Of a stretch of DNA of 64,000 nucleotides, positions 42,932 to 53,436 are shown piece after piece (position 1 is the stretch's first letter; each line of letters begins with the position of its first letter). A model generated the notes under the pieces. That model made no database searches, was not told where the DNA came from, and saw only the letters and a list, made by a program, of their open reading frames with translations. Both the position numbers and the translations under genes were made by a program. The stretch is from Helopsaltes ochotensis (lineage: Eukaryota > Chordata > Aves > Passeriformes > Locustellidae): assembly GCA_013400155.1 (NCBI GenBank), contig VXBM01000096.1, positions 1,146,265 through 1,210,264 on the forward strand. The letters run 5' to 3'.

Positions 42932-45900
42932 CTTTTTTTTCTTTTTTTTCTTTTTCCCTGTGAGGCTTCCAGCTGGATCCATTCCCTAATGTGCTTAGTG
43001 CATGCTAGGTGAGCACTGGAGTTGGCACAAAGAAAACAGTAGGGATGAGCTGCTGGGAGGGGCGTGGTTGTCCTGATCTATGCCAAAGTAATCACATAAT
43101 CAGTGACTGACAGAATGAGAGAGAAGGTTTCAGCCCCATAGTTGAGAAGAAAATATGTGTGAAACTTATTTTCATAGATTCCCTCATCAGCGTTGTCCTT
43201 TTGGGCTTTTTGTACCACTCTGAAGAATTCACGATGCTGCCATGACATTGAATTTGCTGTTTCCTGCAGCCTTACAAAATAATACTTTTAGAATGTAGGG
43301 GGTTTTTGCCCTGAAGTTCTTTGCAGCGTGGTTGTTTACCTTTCGGATCGTAAGAAATGTTCTCTCCAGCCCTTGGGATATCTAAGCACAAAGTCAGTGT
43401 TCATAAGAGCAGAAAGTATGGCTGAGTTGCAGGTCTCTCTCTGCCTTTCCCAGCCCACAGAGCAGAAAGGGACCTGGTGTCCTTCCATGGATGGGTGACT
43501 CACTGGCATGTTGTTATCTTCGGTTCTTCCCTCTGATTTGGGTGTTCTGGTGCCAGGAAATATGAACCCCCCCCACACCCTGGTTTGTGCCAAGCAGCCT
43601 TGACTAGAGTGCCAGGGAATGCAGTTTTAGAGACCAGGCACCACCGGTTTGCATGTCTCCAGGGGAAACCCTTGTTCTGATCACCCTTTCTTTGTTTTTT
43701 TTTTTTGTATAGTGTGACCTTTAGAAACAAACTGGCACCTGAACTGCCTCTAATCCCATGTGGCTGCTTCAAACACAGCATATAAGTGACCCTGAAAGGG
43801 ATGTGAGTTCTTCATCCTACCTGGGAGCAGCGTTAATCCAAGAGCCATGATCTGTACCATGTCTGTCCTGTACAGCTGTGCTCTGTTATTTTGGTTTTCT
43901 CTGCACTAGGAAAGCATTCCTACCCATCTGTAGGAAACAGAATTCCTGTGTGTGCTCTCTGACAATGTCTCCAGCACAGCCTTTGGACTGAGAGCAGTCT
44001 TTTCCTTCTGGAAGTGGAGCTCATAGTTTGTTTCGCAGTGTGCCACTGTTCTCTCCTGCTTTGCAGATTGTCTCTTGCTATTTGGTATAGGTCACATAAT
44101 CCATCTATCTCAAACTGAAGCACATTAAATGTAGCATTTCCGTTTAGTTTTATGCCTCACTAAGATCTGGTGAGCAAATATCCTTCACTGACTGCTGAGG
44201 TGCTGAGTCTTTGCAAGGTACCCCCTAATATTTGCCTGTGCTTTGTCCTGCTGTGCATGCCGGGGAACAGAGGAGGGGCTCTCCTTTGCCATAGTGCATG
44301 TGCTGACTGCACAAAAAGCTACAAACACCTATTGCTTGTGCTAATGAAGGTTTTAATTTTTAGGTCAGCTTGTGGAAGGAGACTAAGCACCAGCAGCAGT
44401 GTCCTTTAGCAGCGGGATGCTTTCAGGGGCAGTGATCCCTGCTTTCTTGAATCCCCATCTGACTCATGGGGTCTGCTTCACAGCCTTAGTTCTTTGTTAA
44501 AACTGAAAATCTGATTGGGGAAGATATTTACTTACTGTGAGCCAGAATCTGGGTGTGCCTGGAGTGAATAATTGTACCAACAGCCATTTCCTGAGGTCCA
44601 CACTTGGAGATCCTCTAGGCTGTGAGCCTGCAAATCACAGGGCAAATTAGGGGCTGAAGCCAGTGTCACTACCTGTGACTCATGTCAAAGTAAAACTTTG
44701 ATCTTGGCAGGAATAACAGGATGCACAGAGCAGTTGGATGTATCCTGTGAGGACACACCTTGTGAGCTGTTCATCTGCAGTTATTGCTGTAGAGATGGTG
44801 GAAAGCTGCTCTTGAAACTTGGAAAACACAAAATGTTTTATACAGGAGCGTAATGGCCATACATGCAAGTGCCAGGGTTATAATCCCAGCTGCCCTTTCC
44901 TCTTGGGAAAAGGATGCTGTGGAATCAGCCATTCTGTCTGTTTGGGGAGCAAGTTTGAGGACTGCTGGAGGACATGAGTGATTTGTACTTTCTTACTCTA
45001 AATAAGCCCTAAGGGATTAAACTCATCCTTAAACTCACCCTTTTCTTCCTAATGATGTGGCACCTTAGTCTGGCTGCAAAGTGATGAAATAACTGAGTAA
45101 TGCTGCAAGTTTGTGCTCAGTTTGTGAGGTGCATGTGCTGGCAGGGATCAGCTGCCTCCAGCTCTGGTGGGATTGCAGGAGGCAAAGATTCCTTAGTTCC
45201 AGTTCCTTCTAAACCATTAAAAGATGCTTCCCCCATAATGTTGATAAAGGATTGTTTTCACAAGGCTCAAACAAAAGAGGAAATGAGCACCAAACGTGAA
45301 AAGTCATGCATCAAAATATATTGTCTCATTGGGAGCTCTTGCTCTGCTTCCAAAATTATTTCTTTTTCAAGGGGGCTTTGAATGGATTGCTGAAGATATT
45401 CTTATGACTTTGACATTTTTTGCGGGTAAAACAGAGGTCCTGTCCAGAGTTCCTGAGTTTATATGAGCACACCGTTCCCCTTCCCATAGGTGTTTTATTT
45501 CTCTCTGGCTTATCTGCAAAGATAAGGGGGGCTGTGGGATGTCTAATGTGGAGCTAGGCTTGGGGGTTTTATTAAAGTTTTTTTTAGTTACTTTTTTTGC
45601 CTTATGAAATCTGGATTTAATGGTTTGGGGGTTTTTGTTCTGGTTTGGTTTTTTGGTGTTGTTTTTGTTTTTTGGGGTTGTTTTGTTTTGTTTTTTGTTT
45701 TTGTTTTTATGTTTCTGCTGATGCTGTGAACCTCTTAACCCATTAATCAGCTTTTACCTTTCCCAGCAAGCCTCGTGTGCTGTATATTATCCACACTTCT
45801 GTGTCTTTGACACTGTCTTTCTGGATTTCCTGAAGCTCTTAATTAACCCAGAGGCTTCCCCATCCCACCAGCAGCTGCAACCTGTAACAAATGTGTGCCT

Positions 45901-48900
45901 TGTTGTCAGGGAGTTCCCTTTGCCTGCCTTTCTTTGGGGACTCTGGCAAGCTTTCCTCCTTCCATAAAGGCTCCCACTTGGTAAATGCCAAAGGACACTT
46001 TTTGTTCGTTATTGGCAACTGCTGAAGAAGTTAACCCTCAGCAACATCTTGATCAAATGGAATGAGTGGTTGTCTGCCAGCTTTGCCTCTCCAAAGGATA
46101 TTGTCCTTAGTGCTTCACATTTTTACAAAGGACGTGGAAACTGTGGCAGCACTGATCATGTGTGGTGGTGTTTATCTGTAGCCTCAGCTCTCCAGAGTTC
46201 CAACAACCCTGTCTGGCCTTTGGGCCTTCCTGGCCTTTATTCAGAGGAGGTGAACTCTGGGTGCTGGAGCTGCAGCTCAGGCAGTTTTACTGAGGAATGT
46301 GTAACTGAGGAGCTGCACATGTGAAAAACTTGGTCGATGTGACTTCTGTGCTGCTCTCAGGTCTCTTATCCATTACAGGAACTCTGGGATGTGTTCTCTG
46401 GACAAATTATGCTTGAAAACAATCCCAGCTGCTTAAATGGGGCACAAATCTCTGCTTCAAGGCTTTGCCAGAGAACTGCCTGGGTTTCCCATAACAATGG
46501 GAAAGTAGCAAGCAATGGGGGGAAATGTCGCCGTTTCTTTTGCTGGTAACTCTATAAACTAATCTTTACAGGGCAATCATGTACTGTAGTAGTATATCCC
46601 AGTACAAACAGTGTGGAAATTTGGCAATCTGGACTGGGCTGTTCCCAGTCCTGCAGGACGAGTTGTTCTTTCTAGTAATAGTCTGTCTCTGTAAGCAAAG
46701 ATCAAAGTGCCTGTTAAGGAAGTGTTAAGAGTGAAAAGTAATTTCTTGTGGTCAACTCCTGACAGCCTTGGGAAGCATTGTTCCCTTCTTGAACTGTTTT
46801 GGTTCATCCAGGTATGTCCTGAACTAAATAAATCACCAAGTGATTATCTCCCCCAAAATGGGAAAAAGTCAGACTGCATAAAATTGATCCTGTGCTCCTC
46901 CACATGTCCATACATGTAGAGGAGCACAGAATCAATTCTCCAGGATCCAATTCTCTCTCCAAGAGCGTAGGTATGAATAAAACAAGCATTACATCCCTCT
47001 TCTAATGACCCAACCTTTAGGTTCAGTAGTTGCTTCTTGCTCAGCACCTAGAAAACACCAGTACAAGTACCAGTCGTCAGCATTCTCATCACCTTTGCCC
47101 TGGGTTCCCAATGAGGGAGTAGTGCTGACAAAGACATAAAACAAAATTAATGACTTGCATGGCTGAAATTCACGTCAGTAGTGCCAGAACTCATCCCAGT
47201 TTGCTCTCTGCAGCTTCTTTTTCAGAGAGAGTGCGGAACATGTCTCCAGATGAGATCAAAATCCCTCCTGAGCCTCCTGTTTTTTTTTTTTTTTTTTTTC
47301 AGGTTGGTATAAGTCCACTTGTTGGTTTTGTTTTTTGGGGTTTTTTTGGTTTTTTTTTTTAAGACTTGTAGTTCAGGGCATATTTGGGAACCCTGCTCAG
47401 TAATTTTGCAAAATGAAAAGCTCCAGCATTAAAGCTGGGTTTTACCACACTGAACTTATGAATGCACCGTGTTAATGCCTTAGTTCTAGTTTAGGAATCT
47501 CTAAGTAGATTTAAGCTGTTTTCCAGCCTCTGTGGGTTACTTATGCTTTAAAACAGTTCTTGATCCCAGCAGTGACACTGCAGAAGCAGTGTTTACTGCT
47601 TCCCTCTAACCTCAGCAAATTCAGCTCCCTAGCAAAGAACACATTGTTTTTCTACACAGGCCCAAAATCCCCTAAATTGGAATAGTTGAGGCAGCAATGC
47701 CTGGATTCCTTTTCCACCTACATGTCTCTGGGTGGTAAACATTTAGAGGGAAGGCTGGTAGCTTAGAGGCAACAAAAGACAACAAATGCATGATTTCTGT
47801 GGTGCACACCCGAATAACAGCAGTGACCAAGTTTGCAATAACCTTCTGTGTTCCCCTCATTGAGTGCAAATGAGAGGGCAGGGACTGCTGTCTCCTAATG
47901 CACGCTTGAGTTTTAACCCTGGTTTTCTGCCCAGCAGAAATACAAGTAAAGAATCACTCCTGGACTGCTCTATAAAGTAGCCCCTAACATGCAGTGGTGA
48001 TTCAGAGTGACTCACCATCCAGATGATGCTTTCCTCTCCACACACAGTACCTGGGCACACCCAAATCTCCTCTAGTGCTGCAGGAGGATTTTACTGTTCT
48101 GACATCAATGAATGGGAATGTGTTAGACCTGAGGAATGCACAGAGCTTGACAGGGCAGACAGAATAAAGCAGAATTTTTCCCCTTTGACAGCAATTTAGT
48201 GTGTTATATCAAAGGGGAAGTTGTCCTCTGTTGGCAGGTCAAACCACATCTTAGAGCACTTTGAGCAAGGAAATGGGATTGTGCCTTAGAAATGCAAAAT
48301 GTTCTGAGCATTTCACTAGTGGTTTGCTCTTTTGTGAAATTTTTCCTCTGATAAACTGTATATTGAACTCTGCCAAAGGGAAGATTTCTTATTATAAAGT
48401 TGACTGAGTAGTTGCCCATGTGTGGACTTGGGGAACCTGATTGCTCCCTTCCATGGGGAAGGGATAAAAGGGAACACCTGTTCAATCATTCCTACTCCCC
48501 AGATTCACCTTTTTGCAGTTTGTTCCTTCAAACCTCACAATGTGTGTGCTGGTCATGGAGATTGTGTCATTTCCTCTTGCTGATTTTGCGACAACTTGAT
48601 GAAAATTTATAAAGTTTTTTTAGGCTGTTGAGTTTCATATCAGTTCTTAACAATCCTCCTTTATTCAGGCTGCAGCAAGCCCTCAGACAATAGTCAGCTC
48701 TGTGTTCGACTGTCCAGGGAGGGAGACATGAAGTGACTTATCCAGAAGCAACAAAGGAAAATTGACTCAGCTTCTCCCATCCTGAAAGACTGAAGGCCCA
48801 GCCTCTGGTCTTGTTTTATGTACCTCTTGTACATGAGAAATTTCTGTCAAAAAGAAAATATGATGAAAATTACTGAGGATATTTTCAGTACCACTTAACT

Positions 48901-51900
48901 CTCTGATCTCTCTGAAAGCTCCTGCCTCTGTTGTCCCTTCACCATCACCAGAGTAGGAATACTTTTACGTACTTTCATCTACCTTGCTGAGGAAGGAACA
49001 AAATCACGTTTGATTTGAAATCTTTTAGCCTTTTTGGAGAGTAGACTGCTTGACATCTGCAACCTGAGTCAGTTAAGTTGCCTTTGGCATGGGCTTGTGC
49101 CTTGTGGTTGATGTGCAGAGAAGCTGATTCCATCTGACTGGTACCAAAGCAGGGATTTATGAGCACATTGTTCCTAAGAGCATTTGGCTGCCAGTGGGCA
49201 CCCCCAGCAATACCTGATGATCACACTGGGTTTAGTTGTCCAGCAGAACTTGGCTCTGGCTCTGCCTGGGTAACAGATGAGCAGGAGCTTTGCCTTATGG
49301 GCAGTGTAGCCCAGCTGCTGTTTCTCAGGTGCTCACCTGAAGCTGCGAGTGTTGGTTGTTGCTGTGAGTTGTGGAAGAACCTCTGGATTTTGGAATTGAC
49401 TTCTCTGTGTCATGGCTGTAAAGGGAAACAGCAGACTGAGAAGGAGGAATCTGTGCCTTATATGCAGATCTTTAATCACTAAAGCCTTCAGTAAGTGCAA
49501 AGATAATTCCTTTACCAAGTAGATGGTTCAGGAAGGTACTTCAGACATTCAAGGAAAAAGCAGCCTAGCCTTGGAGTAAAGGTGAAATCCTAGCTCTATT
49601 CAAGTAGATCACTGGTTCAGTTGGCTTCTTTACACATGTACAATAATCAGCTGGTGTGCTGCTCCTTGTCATCCTGGCTCACCCTATAATCTTTCTCCAT
49701 TAGGATAAAATTCAAAAGCTGTATGAGAGGAAAGTGAAAGAGGGCATGGATATGAACTACATCATCCAGAGGAAAAAAGAATTTCGTAATCCCAGGTGAG
49801 CCACCATCTTTTCATGTGACTACAGCACCACAGAGTGAATTTGAAGAATTTTCTTCTGTGTTAGAGTTGTAGCAGTAGGACCCTGAACAGGAAGGACTAC
49901 TGCTTGCAAACTGTCTTTCTCAATTTTGTGACTGAAACAGTAAGACTTTTCTTTGTGTTTGGTAAAGCAGCAGCTGGAGTTGGTGTCTTGGTTAGATTTT
50001 AAATGTGGAGGCTTGGGATGAAGTACTTTAGAAGATGAGACTGTTCTGGGAGCTGGGAGATGTTTTGGGGAATAGGAAATACGGTGGATAATGGAGTGTG
50101 ACCTCCATCATAGCAGGTGTATCTTCCCATGTTCTCATTTCACTTGGTAGTGTGAAGAGGTGACAAACTCTCTGTTGACACATCTAATACTCTTCTGTTC
50201 CCTTCAACCTCCCTGGTTCTGTTCTAACCTCTTGCTTTTCCTTTGCAGCATCTATGAAAAGCTGATCCAGTTTTGTTCCATTGATGAACTCGGTACAAAT
50301 TATCCAAAGGTAAAGTGCCCTTGACTGGAAAAGGAGTGGACAAAGGTAACATAAAGGTTTGAAGTCCCACCTCCGCCTTTCTTGAGCCTGCTTGCTTAGA
50401 GGTTCTGTAAGGCAACCTCAGTCTGAGCCTCTGCAGTGAAGTGAACGTTTTTGTGAGGCACTGCGCCTCAGTGCCTCAACTTTTGCTACAGTGATTCTCC
50501 ACAAAAACTGCTGAAGTGTGGAGGTCTGAATGAAACTCCTTGAGGGGGGAAAGAAGCTGAGTAGCAGAAAAATGCATGACTTACCCCAGCATCCTTTTTG
50601 CTTCAAAGCTGTTTCTTCACAACAGAACACGGTCCTGTAAAAGAAGGTCTGATGGATCTTTGTGTCATTGGGATACAGGAAAAAATCAGTGATGATTCTC
50701 ATTGTCAACTCTGATTATCATCAGAGAACAGAAGTACATAAAACATTTTTGCACTGGGTTTTCTGTTTCTGTGGGAATAGCCCTAATCTGATTTATTTCT
50801 TTTTTCAGGACATGTTTGATCCTCATGGCTGGTCAGAAGATTCATATTATGAGGCATTAGGTAATTCCAGGAAGTCTCTTTTTTTGTCCTAGCTTAGGTC
50901 TTTGTGTTTTGTACTTAATTAACTGCACTGGAGTCTCCACTTTCTGTATAAATGAGAAGTCATCACATGCTGCTCTTTAATGACTCCATTCTGGTTGGAT
51001 GTGCCTGAATGTTATTGATGCTTCATCAGTTTGGAAAGACTTTAAATTTAAATTGGTTCTGCAATGTTTTCGTCTCTCAAATCATTAAATTAGTGCTGCA
51101 ATGCTTTTTTTTTTTTGCAGCAGTTGCTTTCATGTCAGTTTAATTTTTCAATGTAGAATTTAAATCTATTTTTTTTTGTCATGGGAAGTGTGTGAATGAG
51201 AGCTATGGAATTTTACTGTTCTTAGTTCCTCACATCTTCTGCTCTTTCACAGCGAAAGCCCAGAAGATTGAGATGGACAAACTGGAGAAGGCCAAGAAGG
51301 AACGCACAAAGGTACCTACTCAAAACCTAACGAGATGCAGGTGCAGGGATTTTCTTTCTTTCCCTGCTGAATTTCATTCTATTACTTTGCTATTTCTATA
51401 CTAAAACTGCTTGTTTTATTCCAGATCTCTCCTTTCTTCGAGCACGTCTTTTCCCAAACTGCACAGATCAAGTTTTTTGCCCTTCCTTATAGGTTCATTT
51501 ATACGTTGTTTATTCCACTGGATTTCCTGCTGTTTTGTCAGTATTTTTAAACCAGAGCTCTAAAAATGGCATTCACTAAGTCAGATACAGGCAAGATAGT
51601 GAATAAAGAACAGCTTTTTCCTTAATTTATGACATTTTGTCTGGTGCCTAGCCTAGTTAAAGCTTAATTTCCTCACCATGTCTTAGTGTGAGACAATACC
51701 TGCATTCTGTTCTCTGCTATTGCCTTATTGTATCAAATTTCCAGAAAAGCTGGGCCTATGTTAACTTTGTGCATTTTGTGACAAGCCCAGTAATTCTTAG
51801 ATAATGCCCCAAAAAGAACACAGACAGGCTTTGGAAGAGATTTCATTCCTATCTTGTGTTTCCTTTGAGCCAGCGGCTAGCATTAGAACATGTCTAATGT

Positions 51901-53436
51901 TAGAGATTTGCTACCTAAGCTGCAGAATGCTTCTTCCATCTCCAGTACATGGAGGGTTTTTCGTGCAGTGCATGCTGTGTCTTGCTGCCTCTTTTGTTTT
52001 TTTGCACAGTAACCCAGGTATCTGATCATGCCCTTGCCCAGATCTGCAGTTCTGAGACTGCAGTGCTGTTGGAGCTCTTATTGCCAGGTTTCCTGCTGTG
52101 ATGTAGTCACAATAAATTGTGCAAGCAGGGACTTGTCTTGCAAGGAAAGGAAAATTAAAAAATTAAAGGAAAATGAATAAGTGCTTCTAACTGCATAAAT
52201 ACAGTGTTTAATGAACAAGATCTGTCCTGAGCTGTACTAAATCTTGTGCTTGTTGACAAACATTTTTATTGTATCAGACTTAGGAGCTGGGTTGCAGCTT
52301 AATTAATCCTTAATTCTCATGGCCTGAGGTCTGTGTCTTCCTTCCTGCATGGTGGACAGCTGAGAGGCCAGTAAAAAAACTTATATCACGTTAAAGACGT
52401 TTTTAAAAAAAACATAGAGAGGTGCTGTGGGTTAAAAAAATATTGTGTATCTTAACACTTCATTTTTTAATTTTCTCCCATTTCTCCTGTGTCTCTCTCC
52501 CTTCCCAGATTGAATTTGTGACTGGCACTAAAAAGGGTACCACAACAAGTGCAGCTTCCACAACCACCACAACATCCAGCACCACTGTGGGAGGTAAAGA
52601 ATAGCTGTGAATGTACCCCTTAAGCCACAGTAATGCTGGGATTAGTGCTTCCTGAAGCCTCCTTAATGATCCTGTAGATAATGCAAGGGAATGTTTCTTC
52701 TAAGGAGTGTTGGACTAGCTTTCCTCTAGTCCCTGTATTCCATGGCTGTCCTTCTGGAATGAAAGACGGGGGCCAGATGGGATAGTGAAGAGACTTACTA
52801 GTGGGTCAAGAAACCTACTGCGGTCTGTGGTTGTAGAGTATTCCTGGGATTGATAGATTTTGAAATTTGGAAACACTGGAAATAATTCTGCCTTGGAAAC
52901 TGAGGGGAAGGGAGAAAACCCATTGGAGGCTGATGAGTGTATCTGGTGCCTGTAGTTGAACAAGTGGGATACATGTGCTCTGTTGAAATTAAATCTGCTT
53001 TGGGGCAGGGAGTGATCCTGTCTCCCCTTTGCTGGAGTTGAGGTCTAGAGTTCTACTCTGACTTCTGGTACCCCAAGAGAAAAGTTGTCTTTCCTCCTCA
53101 CCATTTACTGCCGGTGTATCCTGAAATTAATGAGGGGAAGCTGTCTAGTCAAGCAGTGGGATATTAAGGGTTGACAAGAGAGGGTGTTAAGAAGGGATTG
53201 GTGGCCTCTAACGTAATGCTAATTCTTGTGTGCCTGGTTTAATCGAATTCACAGATGCCCAGAAGAGGAAGAGCAAGTGGGACTCTGCAATCCCTGTAAC
53301 AACGATAGCTCAGCCCACCATCCTCACCACCACTGCAACACTGCCAGGTGTTGTCACAGTGACAACCAGTGCCAGTGGCTCCAAAACCACGGTGATCTCG
53401 GCTGTAGGCACCATTGTGAAAAAGGCCAAACAGTGA
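24934..53436 (+). CDS. SAP30BP: SAP30BP (HCNGP), SAP30-binding protein; eleven coding exons, complete
   Basis: Exons 24934-25048, 25208-25317, 28211-28258, 41044-41086, 47214-47302, 49704-49795, 50249-50309, 50809-50860, 51253-51311, 52509-52593 and 53255-53436 join in consistent phase to 936 nt (311 residues; human 308). In order: N-terminal LSSLAVYAEDSD, an acidic serine-rich stretch (about 40-95), a proline-rich KIPPEPP, the HCNGP domain (about 125-205, with YIIQRKKEFRNPSIYEKLIQ and DMFDPHGWSEDSYYEAL), a charged coiled stretch (KAQKIEMDKLEKAKKERTK), a Thr/Ser-rich linker, and KRKSKWDSAIP with a Thr/Val-rich tail ending GTIVKKAKQ. The nuclear protein binds the SAP30 corepressor subunit and, with RBM17, aids splicing of short introns. 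Oddity: residues 128-135 read VFFFFFFQ where human has GRCSNHLQ. Confidence 0.96.
25049..25207 (+). other. SAP30BP: SAP30BP intron 1 (159 bp, in frame and stop-free)
   Basis: Donor GTGAGG and a long pyrimidine-rich acceptor (CTCTTCCTCCTTAG). Its length is a multiple of three and the frame stays open throughout, so retention would insert 53 residues. Confidence 0.9.
25208..25317 (+). CDS. SAP30BP: SAP30BP exon 2
   Basis: Encodes GEKGGLVSVGYGEDDFTRLD then GDEEGYEEEDDENSRQS, matching the human EKGGLVSDAYGEDDFSRL region. Ends TCA/GTAAGT in phase 0. Confidence 0.96.
25318..28210 (+). other. SAP30BP: SAP30BP intron 2
   Basis: 2893-bp intron, donor GTAAGT and acceptor TGTCTTGTAG. Includes a T run near 26533-26550 and an A run near 27568-27584. 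The 193-codon open frame at 27365-27946 has no recognised similarity and lacks exon signals. Confidence 0.85.
28211..28258 (+). CDS. SAP30BP: SAP30BP exon 3
   Basis: A 48-nt exon encoding EDDDSETEKPEAGDLK (human EDDDSETEKPEADDPK). Phase 0 at both ends, so skipping keeps the frame. The donor GTATTT is weak. Confidence 0.93.
33500..33521. promoter_or_regulatory. p53/p63-type response element (two perfect half-sites)
   Basis: AGACATGTCC (33500-33509) and GGACATGCTT (33512-33521) both fit RRRCWWGYYY with the preferred CATG core, separated by two bases. It lies in SAP30BP intron 3. Binding is not shown by sequence alone. Confidence 0.55.
36482..36497. repeat. 16-bp GT/AC perfect palindrome
   Basis: GTGTGTGTACACACAC is self-complementary and an alternating purine-pyrimidine run. 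This composition can adopt Z-DNA or a cruciform. Confidence 0.7.
36972..36993. repeat. 22-bp perfect palindrome
   Basis: CCTTGATCTTG is followed immediately by its exact reverse complement CAAGATCAAGG, with no spacer. Confidence 0.9.
39447..39567. repeat. Twin T homopolymers (49 and 60 bases)
   Basis: T runs at 39447-39495 and 39508-39567 are separated by AAATAGTGCTGC. No transposable-element body or target duplication is obvious next to them. Poly-lysine frames on the minus strand here are artefacts of the homopolymer. Confidence 0.9.
41044..41086 (+). CDS. SAP30BP: SAP30BP exon 4
   Basis: A 43-nt exon encoding EFSEVEKRDPQELV plus one base (human EAEKRDPQELV). Acceptor TTTTCTGCAG, donor GTAAGT. 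Confidence 0.93.
42896..42955. repeat. T-rich homopolymer
   Basis: 36 uninterrupted T, then three shorter T runs each separated by a single C. Confidence 0.9.
45620..45710. repeat. GTTTT-type low-complexity stretch
   Basis: Irregular repeats of GTTTT and GGTTTTTT on the plus strand. Simple low-complexity sequence in SAP30BP intron 4. Confidence 0.7.
46883..46936. repeat. 54-bp inverted repeat (25-bp arms, 4-base loop)
   Basis: The left arm (46883-46907) begins ATTGAT and contains CTGTGCTCCTC. The right arm (46912-46936) contains GAGGAGCACAG and ends ATCAAT. The loop is CCAT. Only two of 25 positions do not pair as DNA. Confidence 0.9.
47214..47302 (+). CDS. SAP30BP: SAP30BP exon 5, with a homopolymer in place of its last codons
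   Basis: Acceptor TTGCTCTCTGCAG. The exon encodes ASFSERVRNMSPDEIKIPPE then PP, as in human. The next 24 bases (47279-47302) read as one G, twenty T and CAG, translating VFFFFFFQ where human has GRCSNHLQ. The terminal CAG and the donor GTTGGT are in the right place, and exon 6 continues in frame with DKIQKLYER. The T tract itself would look like a perfect polypyrimidine tract plus AG. I annotate the exon through 47302, but the base calls in the T run are suspect. Confidence 0.8.
47280..47299. repeat. SAP30BP: 20-base T run inside SAP30BP coding exon 5
   Basis: Twenty consecutive T lie between a CCTCCTG codon context and CAG/GT. A T run of this size is not expected in a conserved coding domain. 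Confidence 0.9.
47303..49703 (+). other. SAP30BP: SAP30BP intron 5
   Basis: 2.4-kb intron. I looked here for a separate microexon encoding GRCSNHL and did not find one. T/G-rich low complexity lies at about 47320-47361. Confidence 0.8.
49704..49795 (+). CDS. SAP30BP: SAP30BP exon 6 (HCNGP domain)
   Basis: Encodes DKIQKLYERKVKEGMDMNYI then IQRKKEFRNP. Acceptor CTCCATTAG, donor AG/GTGAGC. This is the conserved heart of the HCNGP family domain. Confidence 0.96.
49796..50248 (+). other. SAP30BP: SAP30BP intron 6
   Basis: 453-bp intron with donor GTGAGC and acceptor CTTTGCAG. Nothing else recognised. Confidence 0.85.
50249..50309 (+). CDS. SAP30BP: SAP30BP exon 7 (HCNGP domain)
   Basis: Encodes SIYEKLIQFCSIDELGTNYP then K. 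The human equivalent is identical except FCAIDEL. Donor GTAAAG. Confidence 0.96.
50310..50808 (+). other. SAP30BP: SAP30BP intron 7
   Basis: 499-bp intron with acceptor TTCTTTTTTCAG. Nothing else recognised. Confidence 0.85.
50809..50860 (+). CDS. SAP30BP: SAP30BP exon 8 (HCNGP domain end)
   Basis: Encodes DMFDPHGWSEDSYYEAL plus one base, the nearly invariant C-terminal part of the family domain. Donor GTAATT. Confidence 0.96.
50861..51252 (+). other. SAP30BP: SAP30BP intron 8
   Basis: 392-bp intron with donor GTAATT and acceptor CTCTTTCACAG. A T run (51105-51116) is followed by GCAG, but no exon there is recognised. Confidence 0.85.
51253..51311 (+). CDS. SAP30BP: SAP30BP exon 9
   Basis: Encodes AKAQKIEMDKLEKAKKERTK, a highly charged, probably helical segment identical to human. 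Acceptor CTTTCACAG, donor GTACCT. Confidence 0.96.
51312..52508 (+). other. SAP30BP: SAP30BP intron 9
   Basis: 1197-bp intron with acceptor CCCTTCCCAG. No other gene recognised. Confidence 0.85.
52509..52593 (+). CDS. SAP30BP: SAP30BP exon 10 (Thr/Ser-rich linker)
   Basis: Encodes IEFVTGTKKGTTTSAASTTT then TTSSTTVG. Low-complexity Thr/Ser linker, slightly different from human (TNATSTTTTTASTAVA). Donor GTAAAG. Confidence 0.95.
52594..53254 (+). other. SAP30BP: SAP30BP intron 10
   Basis: 661-bp intron with donor GTAAAG and acceptor GAATTCACAG. Nothing else recognised. Confidence 0.85.
53255..53436 (+). CDS. SAP30BP: SAP30BP exon 11 with stop codon
   Basis: Encodes DAQKRKSKWDSAIPVTTIAQ, then a Thr/Val-rich stretch, and ends AVGTIVKKAKQ before TGA (53434-53436). 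It is close to identical to the human C-terminus. Confidence 0.97.

Larger units (their letters stand above)
41087..47213 (+). other. SAP30BP: SAP30BP intron 4
   Basis: 6.1-kb intron with a T-rich run (42896-42955), a GTTTT-rich low-complexity stretch (45620-45710) and a 54-bp hairpin (46883-46936). No nested gene recognised. Confidence 0.85.

Noticed and set aside
48668..48690. Possible microexon (CAG/GCTGCAGCAAGCC) for the missing SAP30BP residues
   Set aside because: It would encode only a loose C-S match, has no donor at a fitting distance, and exon 5 already has the right length and donor.
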